From CAYOVG01 sp964407285 (GTDB lineage Bacteria > Desulfobacterota > Syntrophobacteria > Syntrophobacterales > Syntrophobacteraceae), in NCBI GenBank assembly GCA_964407285.1, contig CAYOVG010000006.1, positions 1 to 55,978 of the forward strand: 55,978 bases of DNA, written 5' to 3'. Positions 33,607 to 42,163 of this stretch are shown in pieces. A model generated the notes under the pieces. It did no database searches and was not told where the DNA came from. It worked only from the letters and a program-made list of their open reading frames with translations. Each line of letters begins with the position of its first letter. Position 1 is the first letter of the stretch. The position numbers and the translations under genes are program-made.

Positions 33607-35754
33607 ATGACACCTAAAAGAATCCTCATAGAGGGACGCAACTGCTGGCGTATCGCCCGATCCAACCGCATCGCGTTCCTGATCGACGGAGAAGCCTATT
33701 TCTCCGCCTGCGCCTCGGCCATGGCCAGGGCCGGAAAGGCCATCTACATCCTGGGATGGGACATACACAGCAGGCTGAAGCTGGTGCGAAACGGCGTGGC
33801 GCCCAGGCTGCCCGACCGCCTTGGACCGTTCCTCAACGCGCTGATAGGGCTCAATCCCGATCTGCACATCTACATTCTCGTCTGGGATTTTGCTATGATT
33901 TATGCCCTGGAACGGGAATTCCTGCCCGTATACAAGTTCGGATGGCCCACCGCCCCCAGGCTCCATTTTTACATGGACGGAAATCACCCGGTCGGGGCCT
34001 CGCACCACCAGAAGATAGTCGTTGTGGACGACGCCATCGCCATGGTGGGCGGATTGGACCTGTCCCGAAGCAGGTGGGACACTTCGGGGCACATGATCAA
34101 TGACCCCAGGCGAGTGGACCCCAATGGACCAAAATATGACGCATTCCACGACGTCCAGGTCGCCGTGGACGGTGAGGCCGCATCGAGTCTGGGAGATCTC
34201 GCGCGCTGGAGGTGGCTTCACGCCACGGGAGAGGCGCTCTCGCCTCCCATAACGGCGGGTAACGCCCCGGACCCGTGGCCCCCCCATGTCGTTCCAAACC
34301 TGTGGGACACTCCCGTCGGCATTGCCCGGACCCTGTCGACTTACAATGGACACGCCGCGGTCAGGGAGGTCGAAAACCTCTACCTGGACGCAATCAGGGC
34401 GGCCGACCGGTTCATCTACATGGAAAACCAGTATTTCACCTCGCCCATCCTGGCGAAAGCCCTCATTTCCAGGTTGCGGGAACCCAATGGGCCTGAAATC
34501 CTCGCGATCCTTCCATGCCGCAACACGGGCTGGCTCGAGGAAAACACCATGGGAGTGCTTAGGGAACGGATACTGCGGCAACTGCGCGAGGCGGACACGT
34601 ACGGCCGGTTCCGCGCCTACTGCCCGTACTGGAAAACCGCTCCGAGCCATTTGATAAATGTGCATTCCAAAGTATTCATCGTTGACGACGAATTCCTGCG
34701 GATAGGATCGTCCAACCTGAGCAACCGCTCGCTGGGACTCGATTCCGAATGCGATGTGGCCATGGAATCCGCGGGCCGCCAGGACATTAGAGACGCCATA
34801 TCGGCTTTTCGCAACCGCCTCATGGGAGAGCACCTGGGGGTTTCGCCCGAAAGGGTGCGTGTCGAGGTGATGGCCGCTCAATCGGTGGTTACCGCCACGG
34901 ACGCGCTCCTGGGAGGCGACCGCACCCTGAGAAGAGTCGAAGACCTGGCGCCGCCATGGCTGGACACCCTCATTCCGGACGCCACTTACATCGACCCCGA
35001 AAGACCCGTGGACCCCGACGAACTCATGGCGCGCCTCGCCCCCGAAGAGGTGCAGCAGTCGGGAAAGGACCGTATCTTCAGAGCCAGCCTCATCCTGCTG
35101 TTTCTGATCGCGGCGGCGCTGGTCTGGCGCCTGACGCCGCTCAAGGAACTGCTCAATCCCGCACTGGTTTCCGACTGGCTGTTGACCGTAAAAGGCAGCA
35201 TGGCGGGACCGTTCATAACGCTGGGCATATACGTCGTCGGCGGAATCGTCATGTTTCCGGTGACGGTGCTGATCCTTGCAACCGCGCTGACCTTCGAACC
35301 CGTCCACGGCTTCCTCTATTCCATGATGGGCGCTCTCCTCAGCGCATCCGCCAGTTACGGCATAGGTCGCTTGATGGGGCGAAACATGATCCGCCGGATT
35401 ACGGGACCGAAACTCAACAGCATCAGCCGAAAGCTTGCCCGGCGCGGCGTAATGACCATGGCGATCCTGCGAATATTTCCCGTGGCTCCGTTTTCCATGG
35501 TCAACATGGTCGCGGGCGCATCCCACATACGGTTCAGGGATTTCGCCATCGGCACGGCCCTGGGAATGGCCCCCGGCATGTTCATGGTCACGATCATCGG
35601 CGACAAGCTTCACGGGATCATTAAGTCGCCCAGTCTCGAGAACCTGGCCGTTCTGGCTTCCATAGTCCTCCTCCTCGTGACGATGATCGTCTGGAGCCGC
35701 CGCTGGATCGCGAGAAGAGAACCCGACGCCGCCGAAAGCGCAAGCAGTGACTGA
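33607..35754 (+). CDS. Phospholipase D/cardiolipin synthase-like protein fused to a VTT (DedA-like) membrane domain
   Basis: A 715-residue fusion. The first HKD motif is HHQKIVVVDDAIAMVGGLDL (about 133-152) and the second HSKVFIVDDEFLRIGSSNLS (about 352-371), so both halves of the PLD active site are intact. From about 495 come hydrophobic segments and a VTT/SNARE-associated (DedA-like) domain: GGIVMFPVTVLILATALTF, then FLYSMMGALLSASASYGIGR and FPVAPFSMVNMVAGASHIRF. The F-P-x-x-P motif is the usual DedA signature. It likely acts on phospholipids at the inner membrane (transphosphatidylation or hydrolysis), with the VTT part possibly a scramblase-like element. The next plus-strand gene encodes an EEP-family enzyme, as beside E. 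coli clsB (ybhO, with ybhP), which supports a lipid role. The start lacks an obvious ribosome-binding site. Confidence 0.88.
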   Translation: MTPKRILIEGRNCWRIARSNRIAFLIDGEAYFSACASAMARAGKAIYILGWDIHSRLKLVRNGVAPRLPDRLGPFLNALIGLNPDLHIYILVWDFAMIYALEREFLPVYKFGWPTAPRLHFYMDGNHPVGASHHQKIVVVDDAIAMVGGLDLSRSRWDTSGHMINDPRRVDPNGPKYDAFHDVQVAVDGEAASSLGDLARWRWLHATGEALSPPITAGNAPDPWPPHVVPNLWDTPVGIARTLSTYNGHAAVREVENLYLDAIRAADRFIYMENQYFTSPILAKALISRLREPNGPEILAILPCRNTGWLEENTMGVLRERILRQLREADTYGRFRAYCPYWKTAPSHLINVHSKVFIVDDEFLRIGSSNLSNRSLGLDSECDVAMESAGRQDIRDAISAFRNRLMGEHLGVSPERVRVEVMAAQSVVTATDALLGGDRTLRRVEDLAPPWLDTLIPDATYIDPERPVDPDELMARLAPEEVQQSGKDRIFRASLILLFLIAAALVWRLTPLKELLNPALVSDWLLTVKGSMAGPFITLGIYVVGGIVMFPVTVLILATALTFEPVHGFLYSMMGALLSASASYGIGRLMGRNMIRRITGPKLNSISRKLARRGVMTMAILRIFPVAPFSMVNMVAGASHIRFRDFAIGTALGMAPGMFMVTIIGDKLHGIIKSPSLENLAVLASIVLLLVTMIVWSRRWIARREPDAAESASSD

Positions 35755-35954
35755 TGGACCTGCAGCGAATACATCGTCAACTTCATGACGCCGCCAAAAA
35801 AACACCGCGGCCGCAACCCAAAAAGATTATCCAGTCATTCTATTTACTTAAAAATTTCTCCATGTAATAATCCATTGCCGATGCACCGAATAGTCAAAAA
35901 ATCAGCACTTCAGCGCAATATGCCAAAACTGGTAGGAAATTTGCTTACTTATAG

Positions 35955-35981
35955 AAACCGACGGAAAGACCCGTCCGGTTC
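35955..35981 (+). other. Hairpin resembling group II intron domain V (remnant?)
   Basis: AAACCGACGG and CCGTCCGGTT form a 9-bp stem (one bulged base) around an AAAGAC loop, ending GGTTC. The size, purine-rich loop and GGTTC end recall domain V of bacterial group II introns. The following GAGTGGAGAGGGCGTAG fits the usual G-rich sequence after it. No intron-encoded protein or other domains are found, so at most this is an intron tail. Confidence 0.3.
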
Positions 35982-36144
35982 ATACGAGTGGAGAGGGCGT
36001 AGCCCTGTTTGTTTAGGAGCTAACGCGAGATGGCGGCCGGAATGGATGAGGTCCTCCTTACGCGCAATACGGCGTGCGCCCGTGATTCACGAGGACCCGA
36101 AACAGGCGTGGTTCATAGATCATGTGTTTGAGGCGACAATCGAA

Positions 36145-36220
36145 AGGACTCATCGTCATTCCCGCGCCGGCGGAAACCAGGGCTTTTCAACGTTCTCCGG
36201 CCCCCCCTTTCGCGAGGGCG
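36145..36220 (+). repeat. Diverged copy of the dispersed palindromic repeat
   Basis: CATCGTCATTCCCGCGCCGG, then GGCTTTTCAACGTTCTCCGG and a C-run with TTTCGCGAGGGCGCC, follow the same order as the repeat at 8601-8680: CATTCCCGCG, then TTTCAA-GT-TCCGGCCCCCC, then a C-rich hairpin. It shows that the element is dispersed rather than specific to the island. Confidence 0.6.
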
Positions 36221-36300
36221 CCCCTGAAGCGTTACCCCGTTTTGAACCATGCCCCGAAACCCGAGAAGCCAGGCTGCGGCTCGCTCAGGGCGCCGGTACT

Positions 36301-36332
36301 GAACCCGCAACCCGCAACCCGCAACCCGCAAC
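36301..36332. repeat. Short GCAACCC heptamer array
   Basis: Four copies of the 7-base unit GCAACCC stand directly before the start of the EEP gene. They match the unit of the 27721-27840 array. The array's position suggests that the gene's native leader has been altered. Confidence 0.8.
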
Positions 36333-36347
36333 ATGGATGGAATCAGT

Positions 36348-37181
36348 ATGTCAGCACCGACCGTGAAAGAAGAAAGCTCAATCCGCCGCTTTTCCGTGGC
36401 CACCTACAATATTCATAAGTGCGTGGGCAACGACCGTAAGCACGACCCCGACCGCATCGCCCGGGTGATAGAAGAACTCGATGCGGACATCATAGGACTG
36501 CAGGAGGTCGATAGTTGCGGCGGAAACGGAAACAACGGCAACGGGGCGGCGGCCGCCGGGTTCGTCAACGGCAATGGGCATGAGATGGTCGTGGGCCCCG
36601 TGGCCTGCAGAAAAGGCGTACACTACGGGAATGCGCTGCTGACGACTTTTCCCGTTCTCGATGTCCGGCACCTGGACCTGAGCGTTCCGGGACGGGAGCC
36701 CCGCGCCGCGCTGGATGTGGACCTGGTGGTTCACGGAATGTCCGTCCGGGTAATCGTCGCCCACCTGGGACTCAGGTCCTGGGAGCGGCGCCGCCAGGTG
36801 GAACGGATCGTCAACGTCTTTTCGACCCACCGGGACGGTCCCATGATCGTGCTGGGCGACTTCAACGAGTGGATGCCGGGAAAGCGCTCTCTTTGCCGGA
36901 TGCACACGTGCCTGGGCATGCCTCCGGCAAAGCGCACTTTTCCCTCCTTCTTCCCCGTCTTCCCGCTCGATCGCGTATGGGTGCGTCCATTCGAGGCGCT
37001 GGAAGACATCCGCGTCCACGGCACTGCGCTCAGCCGGACGGCATCCGACCACCTGCCTCTCAAAGGAACGGTAGTCCTGGACCGCATGGCGCAAAACTTC
37101 ATTGGAGATGCGCAAATGACGCTCTCAGGTGATCGATCCACACATTCACGACATCCGGGTATTCGGCCGTACCCTTCATGA
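36348..37181 (+). CDS. Endonuclease/exonuclease/phosphatase (EEP) family protein
   Basis: The protein is 277 residues from ATG 36348 (or 282 from 36333). EEP motifs: FSVATYNIHKCVGND (metal-site Asn), IIGLQEVDS (catalytic Glu), VHYGNALLT, VIVAHLGLRSWERRRQVERI, IVLGDFNEWM (Asp and Asn) and SDHLPL (final Asp-His). It resembles E. coli YbhP, which lies next to cardiolipin synthase clsB, and here it follows a PLD-type gene; a phosphodiesterase acting on lipids or sugars is plausible. The fold should end near PLKGTVVLD. The last 25 or so residues are an extension that overlaps the 3' end of convergent cbiK by 83 nt. The heptamer array lies immediately upstream. Confidence 0.87.
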   Translation: MSAPTVKEESSIRRFSVATYNIHKCVGNDRKHDPDRIARVIEELDADIIGLQEVDSCGGNGNNGNGAAAAGFVNGNGHEMVVGPVACRKGVHYGNALLTTFPVLDVRHLDLSVPGREPRAALDVDLVVHGMSVRVIVAHLGLRSWERRRQVERIVNVFSTHRDGPMIVLGDFNEWMPGKRSLCRMHTCLGMPPAKRTFPSFFPVFPLDRVWVRPFEALEDIRVHGTALSRTASDHLPLKGTVVLDRMAQNFIGDAQMTLSGDRSTHSRHPGIRPYPS

Positions 37182-37995
37182 CGGCTTCGCACGCATACCC
37201 TTCTTTTTCGAGAACCGATTTCCAGCTATCGGGATTGTCCCCGGCCATGTCGTTGCGGGCATGGTCCCCCGCGACCGCCATGAAGGGCATCAGGTAGACC
37301 TTTTTCACCCCCGTCGCCTTCAGCCGGGGCAGGACGCTCTCCAGGGACGGATAGCCCTCAACGGTGGCGACGAAGACATTCGGGTCCGTTTCCTGTAGCA
37401 CCATGTTGAGCGCCGAGTAGAGCGCATCGGAAGGGTGCCTTCCATTGCCGTGTCCCATGAGCAGGACGGCGTCCTCCGGTTTCCTTCCCGCGGGAACGCT
37501 GCCGGCCATGGCGCGCGCCACCCGGACCGTATCGTCGTGCGAGGAGAGCAGGGGCAACGCGACGGCGATCTTTTCGAACCCCCCCGCCATCTTCCCGAAA
37601 AGGCGGGCATTGGCCGCGAGAGCGTGGTACTCCTCGCCGGGGACGGTATGCAGGGAGAGCACGGCCACGTGGGTAAAACCTTCATCCATGAGTCCGGACA
37701 GCGCGGTTTCGGGAGAGTCGAACACGATTCCCTCCCCGGCCAGCTTCTTCCTCACGATGGTCGATGTGTAACTCCAGCGGACCTCGACTCCGGGGAATGC
37801 CTCCCTCACCCGCCCTTCCACATGGTCCAGCGCCTTGCGGGCTTCAGGGACGGTGGTCCCGAAAGCCGCCAGCAAAATAGCTTTCTTTGCGGATTTCTTC
37901 TCCCCATGCGCGGCGTAGCCATCCGCGGCGCTCACCAGGACCACGAGCGCAATCAGCCCCAATACCGTAAATACCGTCGGTAAAGCCTTTTTCAT
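37099..37995 (-). CDS. cbiK: Exported sirohydrochlorin cobaltochelatase CbiK
   Basis: This enzyme inserts Co2+ (or Fe2+) into sirohydrochlorin in the anaerobic B12 pathway. The 298-residue protein from ATG 37995 has an N-terminal signal (MKKALPTVFTVLGLIALVVL, then SAADGYA), so it is the periplasmic type known from Desulfovibrio (CbiKP). CbiK motifs: KKAILLAAFGTTVPEARKAL, VRWSYTSTIVRKKL, LLMGHGNGRHPSDALY (metal-binding His) and MPFMAVAGDHARNDMAGD (second His site). AGGAGG stands 8 bases before the ATG. Upstream lie an intrinsic terminator and a cobalamin riboswitch, so B12 should repress it. Periplasmic placement suggests metal or haem handling beyond B12 synthesis. Confidence 0.93.
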   Translation of the reverse strand: MKKALPTVFTVLGLIALVVLVSAADGYAAHGEKKSAKKAILLAAFGTTVPEARKALDHVEGRVREAFPGVEVRWSYTSTIVRKKLAGEGIVFDSPETALSGLMDEGFTHVAVLSLHTVPGEEYHALAANARLFGKMAGGFEKIAVALPLLSSHDDTVRVARAMAGSVPAGRKPEDAVLLMGHGNGRHPSDALYSALNMVLQETDPNVFVATVEGYPSLESVLPRLKATGVKKVYLMPFMAVAGDHARNDMAGDNPDSWKSVLEKEGYACEAVMKGTAEYPDVVNVWIDHLRASFAHLQ

Positions 37996-38020
37996 CAAAT
38001 CCCCTCCTTTGTCTTCAGGC

Positions 38021-38056
38021 AAAAAAAAATCCCCGGAGCCTTTCGGCCCTGAGGAT
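38021..38056 (-). terminator. Intrinsic terminator in the cbiK leader (riboswitch expression platform)
   Basis: On the minus strand ATCCTCAGGGCC-GAAA-GGCTCCGGGGAT forms a 12-bp stem (two G-U pairs, one mismatch) with a GAAA loop (38056-38029), followed by eight T (38028-38021). It lies after the cobalamin aptamer and 26 bp before the cbiK start, the classic position for ligand-controlled termination. Confidence 0.88.
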
Positions 38057-38104
38057 TGCACCCTGGTTCACTTGATCCTTCGGCGGTTCATCGGGTATCT
38101 CCAC

Positions 38105-38300
38105 GCACCGACTCACCAACACGCATCAGGCAGGTCTTCTGACTCACGGATCGCTCTACTCCCCGGCCCTTCCCGCTTTGCAGCCGCAAAGCAGTGGTCT
38201 TGCCGGGTTTCGTCCCCGTTCACAGCGGCGGGACCGTTCCCGATTCGCACGGGATTCCCTCTTAAGCTAAAAAGCGCCTGACGGTGAACTCACCTATGTT
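38105..38300 (-). ncRNA. Cobalamin (B12) riboswitch
   Basis: Read on the minus strand, the region holds the conserved blocks of the cobalamin aptamer in order: AAGAGGGAATCCCGTGCGAA, the ACGGTCCCGCCGCTGTGA core, GGGGACG, then the GAGTCAGAAGACCTGCCTG B12 box. Ends are approximate. Downstream, before cbiK, a strong intrinsic terminator is present, so B12 binding probably promotes termination. Confidence 0.93.
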
Positions 38301-38348
38301 GAAGCCCCCTTCTAATCGACAGCCGTCCACGTGTCAAGGAAATAGTGT

Positions 38349-39077
38349 CTACCGCCCCTTCCCGAAAAGAAACCGGAGCAGCGCATTGTCGCTCTGAACC
38401 AGCCCCTTCCCTTTCAACGCCCTGAGTCCCCTTTCCCATTCCCGCATGAGCGCACAAATGCGGTCCTCGACCTCGGGGGTCATATCCAGGAACCTGAGGC
38501 TGGCTATACACTGCCCGTCATCCAACCTCTCGCTCCTCACCACCTCGCAGGCGAGCGTCGGAAGACTCGAGTCCGGCAGATCGATTTCCACGCTTCCCGT
38601 CTCCCCCACCTCCAGCATATCCGCGACCACGACCCGCGCGCCACCCGCGCTGAAGTCTTTCGTGAAGAAGGGAATATGCGGCCTTTCATCCGACCGGCCG
38701 TCGCGCGGGATGAATTTGCCTCCCACCGAAACCGCGATTCTGCAACTTGCGCGGTGCTCCCTCCTGGTCAGGCTCCCCGGTAGGACGAGGACGACCGTCA
38801 CCGGGCCATCCTCTCCTCTCTCCACCTCGAACACCTTTGCCGTGAACGAATAGAGATAACTCCTCCCCAGGGCCGTCTTCGTGAAAGACACCGCCACTTC
38901 GGAACCGGCCGACGGGACGGGAGCGCAATCCGGGGCAAAAGTGGCGACAGCCTTCAGTTGACTGCCGTCACTCAACACCCGGCAGGCCGTGCCCGCATAT
39001 TCCTCGCTTCCCGAGCGGAGCAGGATACGCTGACCGGCCTCCAGCACATCCAGCGTGCGCTGATTCTCCGTATACAA
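38349..39077 (-). CDS. PilZ-domain protein (YcgR-like, c-di-GMP receptor)
   Basis: The 242-residue protein has a beta-rich N-terminal domain (about 1-105, YcgR-N/PilZN-like) and a PilZ domain from about 107. The c-di-GMP-binding residues are visible in LTRREHRASCRIAV (R-x-x-x-R) and KDFSAGGARVV (D-x-S-x-x-G-x). It may act as a flagellar brake or in another surface behaviour; motAB lie 7 kb away. The start is a TTG (39077) with GGAGG about 12 bases upstream, which is a little far, so the start is uncertain. The gene ends 49 bp beyond the riboswitch start and is not controlled by it. Confidence 0.85.
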   Translation of the reverse strand: MYTENQRTLDVLEAGQRILLRSGSEEYAGTACRVLSDGSQLKAVATFAPDCAPVPSAGSEVAVSFTKTALGRSYLYSFTAKVFEVERGEDGPVTVVLVLPGSLTRREHRASCRIAVSVGGKFIPRDGRSDERPHIPFFTKDFSAGGARVVVADMLEVGETGSVEIDLPDSSLPTLACEVVRSERLDDGQCIASLRFLDMTPEVEDRICALMREWERGLRALKGKGLVQSDNALLRFLFGKGR

Positions 39078-39107
39078 TGCGCCGACGAGCCTCCAACCGT
39101 CCGTCGT

Positions 39108-39971
39108 TTACGGCTCACGCGCCTTCATCCCTCCGGAAGGCATGAACCCCTTTTCCCTCAGATAATGCGCTGAAGCATTCACGACTTCATCCGCCATCTG
39201 CTCGTACGCATCCACCTTGACGGTCACGAATCCCTCGTATCCGCTATCCCGCACACACTGCAGGAAGGCCGGGATGTCCATCTCCCCCTCCCCCAATTGC
39301 CTACAGCGGAACTTCTGGTCCTTGCGGATATCGGCAAGGTGCACATGGCTCGAGAGAGATTTCAACTTCTCCCACGCCTCGCAGGGGTCTTCCCCGATAT
39401 GGAAGAAATGAGCGGCGTCGAAATCCACCCGTAAATGCTCCGGACTTCCCATTTCCTCGATAAAGGCCAGCACCTCGCTGCTGGTTCTGATCCGGACTCC
39501 CGGTTCGGGCTGCAGCAGGATTTTGACTCCCAGTCGCCTGGCGAGCGGAACCACCCGGTGCATGTTCGCCAGGAAAAGCCGCCAGGCTTCATAAATGTGC
39601 ATAATCGCCGGCACGGGACTGGCCCCCTCGATGGAAATGTGCGGGACTCCAAGCGCCGCGGCCAGGCGCAGGCAATCCAGCGTATACCGGATGCGTTTCT
39701 CGCGCTCCATCCAGTCGTCATCGAGCCAGGACGGCGCGTAGCCGTCGCCGTAGACGGAAACCCTGCAGGTGTTCAAGCCGATTGCCTTGACATTGTTCGC
39801 TTCAAGGCTTTGGACCAAACCGGATACGTGAGCGGCCGCCACGTCTTCCGGAAAAGCGTGAGGGCGGTCCGCCATCAATTCGACCCCCCGAAACCCCGCC
39901 CTGGCAATTCCTTCTATGGCTTCGGGCAGTGCGCGCAATCGAAAAATATTGGTGCTGTAGGCAAATTCCAT
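39108..39971 (-). CDS. Sugar phosphate isomerase/epimerase (xylose isomerase-like TIM barrel)
   Basis: The 287-residue protein begins MEFAYSTNIFRLRALPEAIE. TIM-barrel features of the AP-endonuclease-2/xylose isomerase family are visible: GFRGVELMADRPHAFP (Glu ligand), LGVKILLQPEPGVRI (Glu-x-Glu), LRVDFDAAHFFHIGEDP (Asp and His ligands), VHLADIRKDQKFRCRQLGEG (His and the D-x-x-x motif) and YEGFVTVKVD (final strand; the usual Glu appears as Lys-Val-Asp). The Gly-Glu-Gly after Arg-Gln-Leu is typical of isomerases handling phosphorylated sugars. The true substrate is unknown. It lies 128 bp downstream of the acyl-CoA synthetase gene on the same strand; no pathway link is obvious. Confidence 0.85.
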   Translation of the reverse strand: MEFAYSTNIFRLRALPEAIEGIARAGFRGVELMADRPHAFPEDVAAAHVSGLVQSLEANNVKAIGLNTCRVSVYGDGYAPSWLDDDWMEREKRIRYTLDCLRLAAALGVPHISIEGASPVPAIMHIYEAWRLFLANMHRVVPLARRLGVKILLQPEPGVRIRTSSEVLAFIEEMGSPEHLRVDFDAAHFFHIGEDPCEAWEKLKSLSSHVHLADIRKDQKFRCRQLGEGEMDIPAFLQCVRDSGYEGFVTVKVDAYEQMADEVVNASAHYLREKGFMPSGGMKAREP

Positions 39972-40099
39972 CGGCAATAACGTCTCCCAAAAAGTCTATA
40001 AAGAAGAGATACCGGATTCCGGGCGCCAGACGCCGGATGAAGTTCGCTCCCATCCGGCGTCCGCAATCAAGCAACCGGCATCCATGAGGGTCCGCCTCA

Positions 40100-42163
40100 T
40101 CAGGCATCGACGCGCGGTTCTATTACAGCCCTCCAGTCCAGCGCCAAACACCCTTCCGGGTAAGAACGGACCGGATTCAAGTCGAGTTCCCGTACTTCGG
40201 GAAAGTCATGGAGAAACCACGATACCCGGACCAGCAAATCGATGAGCGCGTGGCGGTCCAGCGGCGGCAGCCCGCGCACTCCGCCCAAGAGCGCGGCTCC
40301 CCGGCTCTCGTCCAGAAGCCTTCCGGCCTCCTCGGGGCCGAGCGGCCCCACGCGCATGTTCGTTTCCTTGAAAACCTCGACGTAAATGCCGCCAAGGCCC
40401 AGTATGACCACCGGCCCGAACTGGTCGTCACGCTTCCCCCCTATGAACCACTCCAGTCCGGGTTCAGCCATTTTCGCCACCAGTACCCGCCGGCCGATCT
40501 CCTTGAGCGCATTATACGCTATCCGCGCGGAATATGCATCAGGAACATTCAAGCGCACTCCCCCCACGTCGCTTTTGTGCACAACCCACGGTTCCGCGGT
40601 CTTGATCGCCGCGGGATATCCCAAACGATCCGCGGCTGCGACGGCCGAATCCTCGTCTTCCGCGGCCTCCCAGGGCGTAAGTCCGACTCCGTACGCGGCG
40701 AGCATGCGGCCGAGCACCGGCGCGGGGACCGGCCCGGGCGAAACATCGGACAACTCCGCCCGGACGGCTCGCGGATCTGCCGAAAACGGCCTCTCCCCGG
40801 GAAACGGAAGCACCTTCACTGTGTGGCGGTCGCGGTTCATCGCCAGCGCCCGAATAGCCTCCCTCGGGTCGAGAAAGATGGGAAACCGCACCGCCTTCCG
40901 GTTGCAGTTCAGCTCGGATTGCGTGGGAAAGACGCATACGGCGGCGGGTTTTCCCGTCCCGGCCATCACGGCTTCCATGCCCTTGATGAGCCGGCGCGAT
41001 TCCTCCGCGTCGAAGATGCCCTGGTAGTTGTGGATGAAGACGATGCCGTCGAATTCTTCCAGTTCCAGCACCTTTTGCGCGAGCGTTCCGTAGAGGGGCA
41101 GGTTGAAAACGTCCCCGAGGTCGAGGGGGTTCCGTGGCTTGATCACCCCCGCCCGTGCGTGCTCGCTCACCAGCTTGCCGATCTCCCCGGGAAACGGCGG
41201 CAGCTCGAACCCGAATTCCTCCGCCGCATCCGCCGCCATCACGGCATGCCCCCCGGAACGGGAAATCACCGCCAGCCGGTTTCCCTTCATACGCGGCAGC
41301 AGAAACGCCTTCACTTTCCCTATCGCGTCATTCAGCTCGAAGGCCCGAATGACGCCGCATTGCCGAAAAGCCGCATCCGCCGCCGCATCGTCGGAGGAAA
41401 GAGACGCCGAATGCGACCGGGCAATGGCCGCCACCGCCTTTCCCCTGTTCGATTTGTGCACGATGACGGGTTTGGCCGACCGTCCGGCGACCTCCATCAG
41501 CCTGCGCGCATCGGAGAGCCCTTCCAGGTAGCAGAAGACGATATCGGTATCCTCGTCGCCCGAGAGATGCTCCAGCAGGTCCACTTCGTTGACATCGAGT
41601 TTATTGCCGATGCTCGCAAACTTGCCGAATCCCATGTGCTCGGCGGTGAATGCGTTGAACATCATGGCCGCCACCCCGCCGCTCTGAGCGACGATCGCCG
41701 TCCTTCCCAGGGGAGCCTCCGCCTTGAGGGGCATGAAAGGAAGCGCCAGCCCGTTCTTGCGGTTCATGACCCCGAGGCAGTTCGGTCCTATCATCCGCAT
41801 GCCGTAGCGGTCCAGAATGTCTCGCATCCGTTCCTGGAGCGGGATGCGGTCCCGGCCCAACTCCGCGAATCCGGCCGATTCCACCACCACGCGCCGGATT
41901 CCCTTCTCCCCGCACTGGCGAAGCACTTCCGGCACTGACGCGGCAGGCACCAGCACGGCCGCCAGATCGACGGCTTCCGGAATGTCGAGAACGCTCGGGT
42001 AGATCTTGTGTCCTAAAAAAGCCCCCTCTTTTGGACCGACCAGGTATATGCACCCCTGGTATTGAAATTCCATGAGGTTGAATACAATAGCTCGCCCCAG
42101 GTTGACCGGCGAATTGGAGACCCCGATCACGGCAACGCTGTTTGGGTTGAAAAAACCTTCCAT
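40100..42163 (-). CDS. ADP-forming acetyl/acyl-CoA synthetase, fused alpha-beta subunits
   Basis: The 687-residue enzyme would convert acyl-CoA, ADP and Pi to acid, ATP and CoA. The order is: CoA-binding Rossmann domain (MEGFFNPNSVAVIGVSNSPV), succinyl-CoA-synthetase-like flavodoxin domains (MIGPNCLGVMNRKNGLALPF; IVAQSGGVAAMMF), and a phosphohistidine loop in ARSHSASLSSDDAAADAAFR (His of SHSASL). A second flavodoxin part (RLAVISRSGGHAVMAADAAE) is followed by a C-terminal ATP-grasp domain from about 475 (AAIKTAEPWVVHKSDVGGVR; VVILGLGGIYVEVFKETNMR; ELDLNPVRSYPEG). This fused form is common in syntrophs and sulfate reducers, where it can save energy as ATP. The ATG at 42163 has AGAGGGA upstream. 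Confidence 0.92.
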   Translation of the reverse strand: MEGFFNPNSVAVIGVSNSPVNLGRAIVFNLMEFQYQGCIYLVGPKEGAFLGHKIYPSVLDIPEAVDLAAVLVPAASVPEVLRQCGEKGIRRVVVESAGFAELGRDRIPLQERMRDILDRYGMRMIGPNCLGVMNRKNGLALPFMPLKAEAPLGRTAIVAQSGGVAAMMFNAFTAEHMGFGKFASIGNKLDVNEVDLLEHLSGDEDTDIVFCYLEGLSDARRLMEVAGRSAKPVIVHKSNRGKAVAAIARSHSASLSSDDAAADAAFRQCGVIRAFELNDAIGKVKAFLLPRMKGNRLAVISRSGGHAVMAADAAEEFGFELPPFPGEIGKLVSEHARAGVIKPRNPLDLGDVFNLPLYGTLAQKVLELEEFDGIVFIHNYQGIFDAEESRRLIKGMEAVMAGTGKPAAVCVFPTQSELNCNRKAVRFPIFLDPREAIRALAMNRDRHTVKVLPFPGERPFSADPRAVRAELSDVSPGPVPAPVLGRMLAAYGVGLTPWEAAEDEDSAVAAADRLGYPAAIKTAEPWVVHKSDVGGVRLNVPDAYSARIAYNALKEIGRRVLVAKMAEPGLEWFIGGKRDDQFGPVVILGLGGIYVEVFKETNMRVGPLGPEEAGRLLDESRGAALLGGVRGLPPLDRHALIDLLVRVSWFLHDFPEVRELDLNPVRSYPEGCLALDWRAVIEPRVDA

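Larger units (their letters stand above)
35755..36347. other. Repeat-bearing intergenic region
   Basis: It contains an intron-domain-V-like hairpin (35955-35981), a diverged copy of the dispersed repeat (36145-36220) and a heptamer array (36301-36332). No reverse transcriptase or other gene is supported. The AT content is locally high near 35820-35950. Confidence 0.6.
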
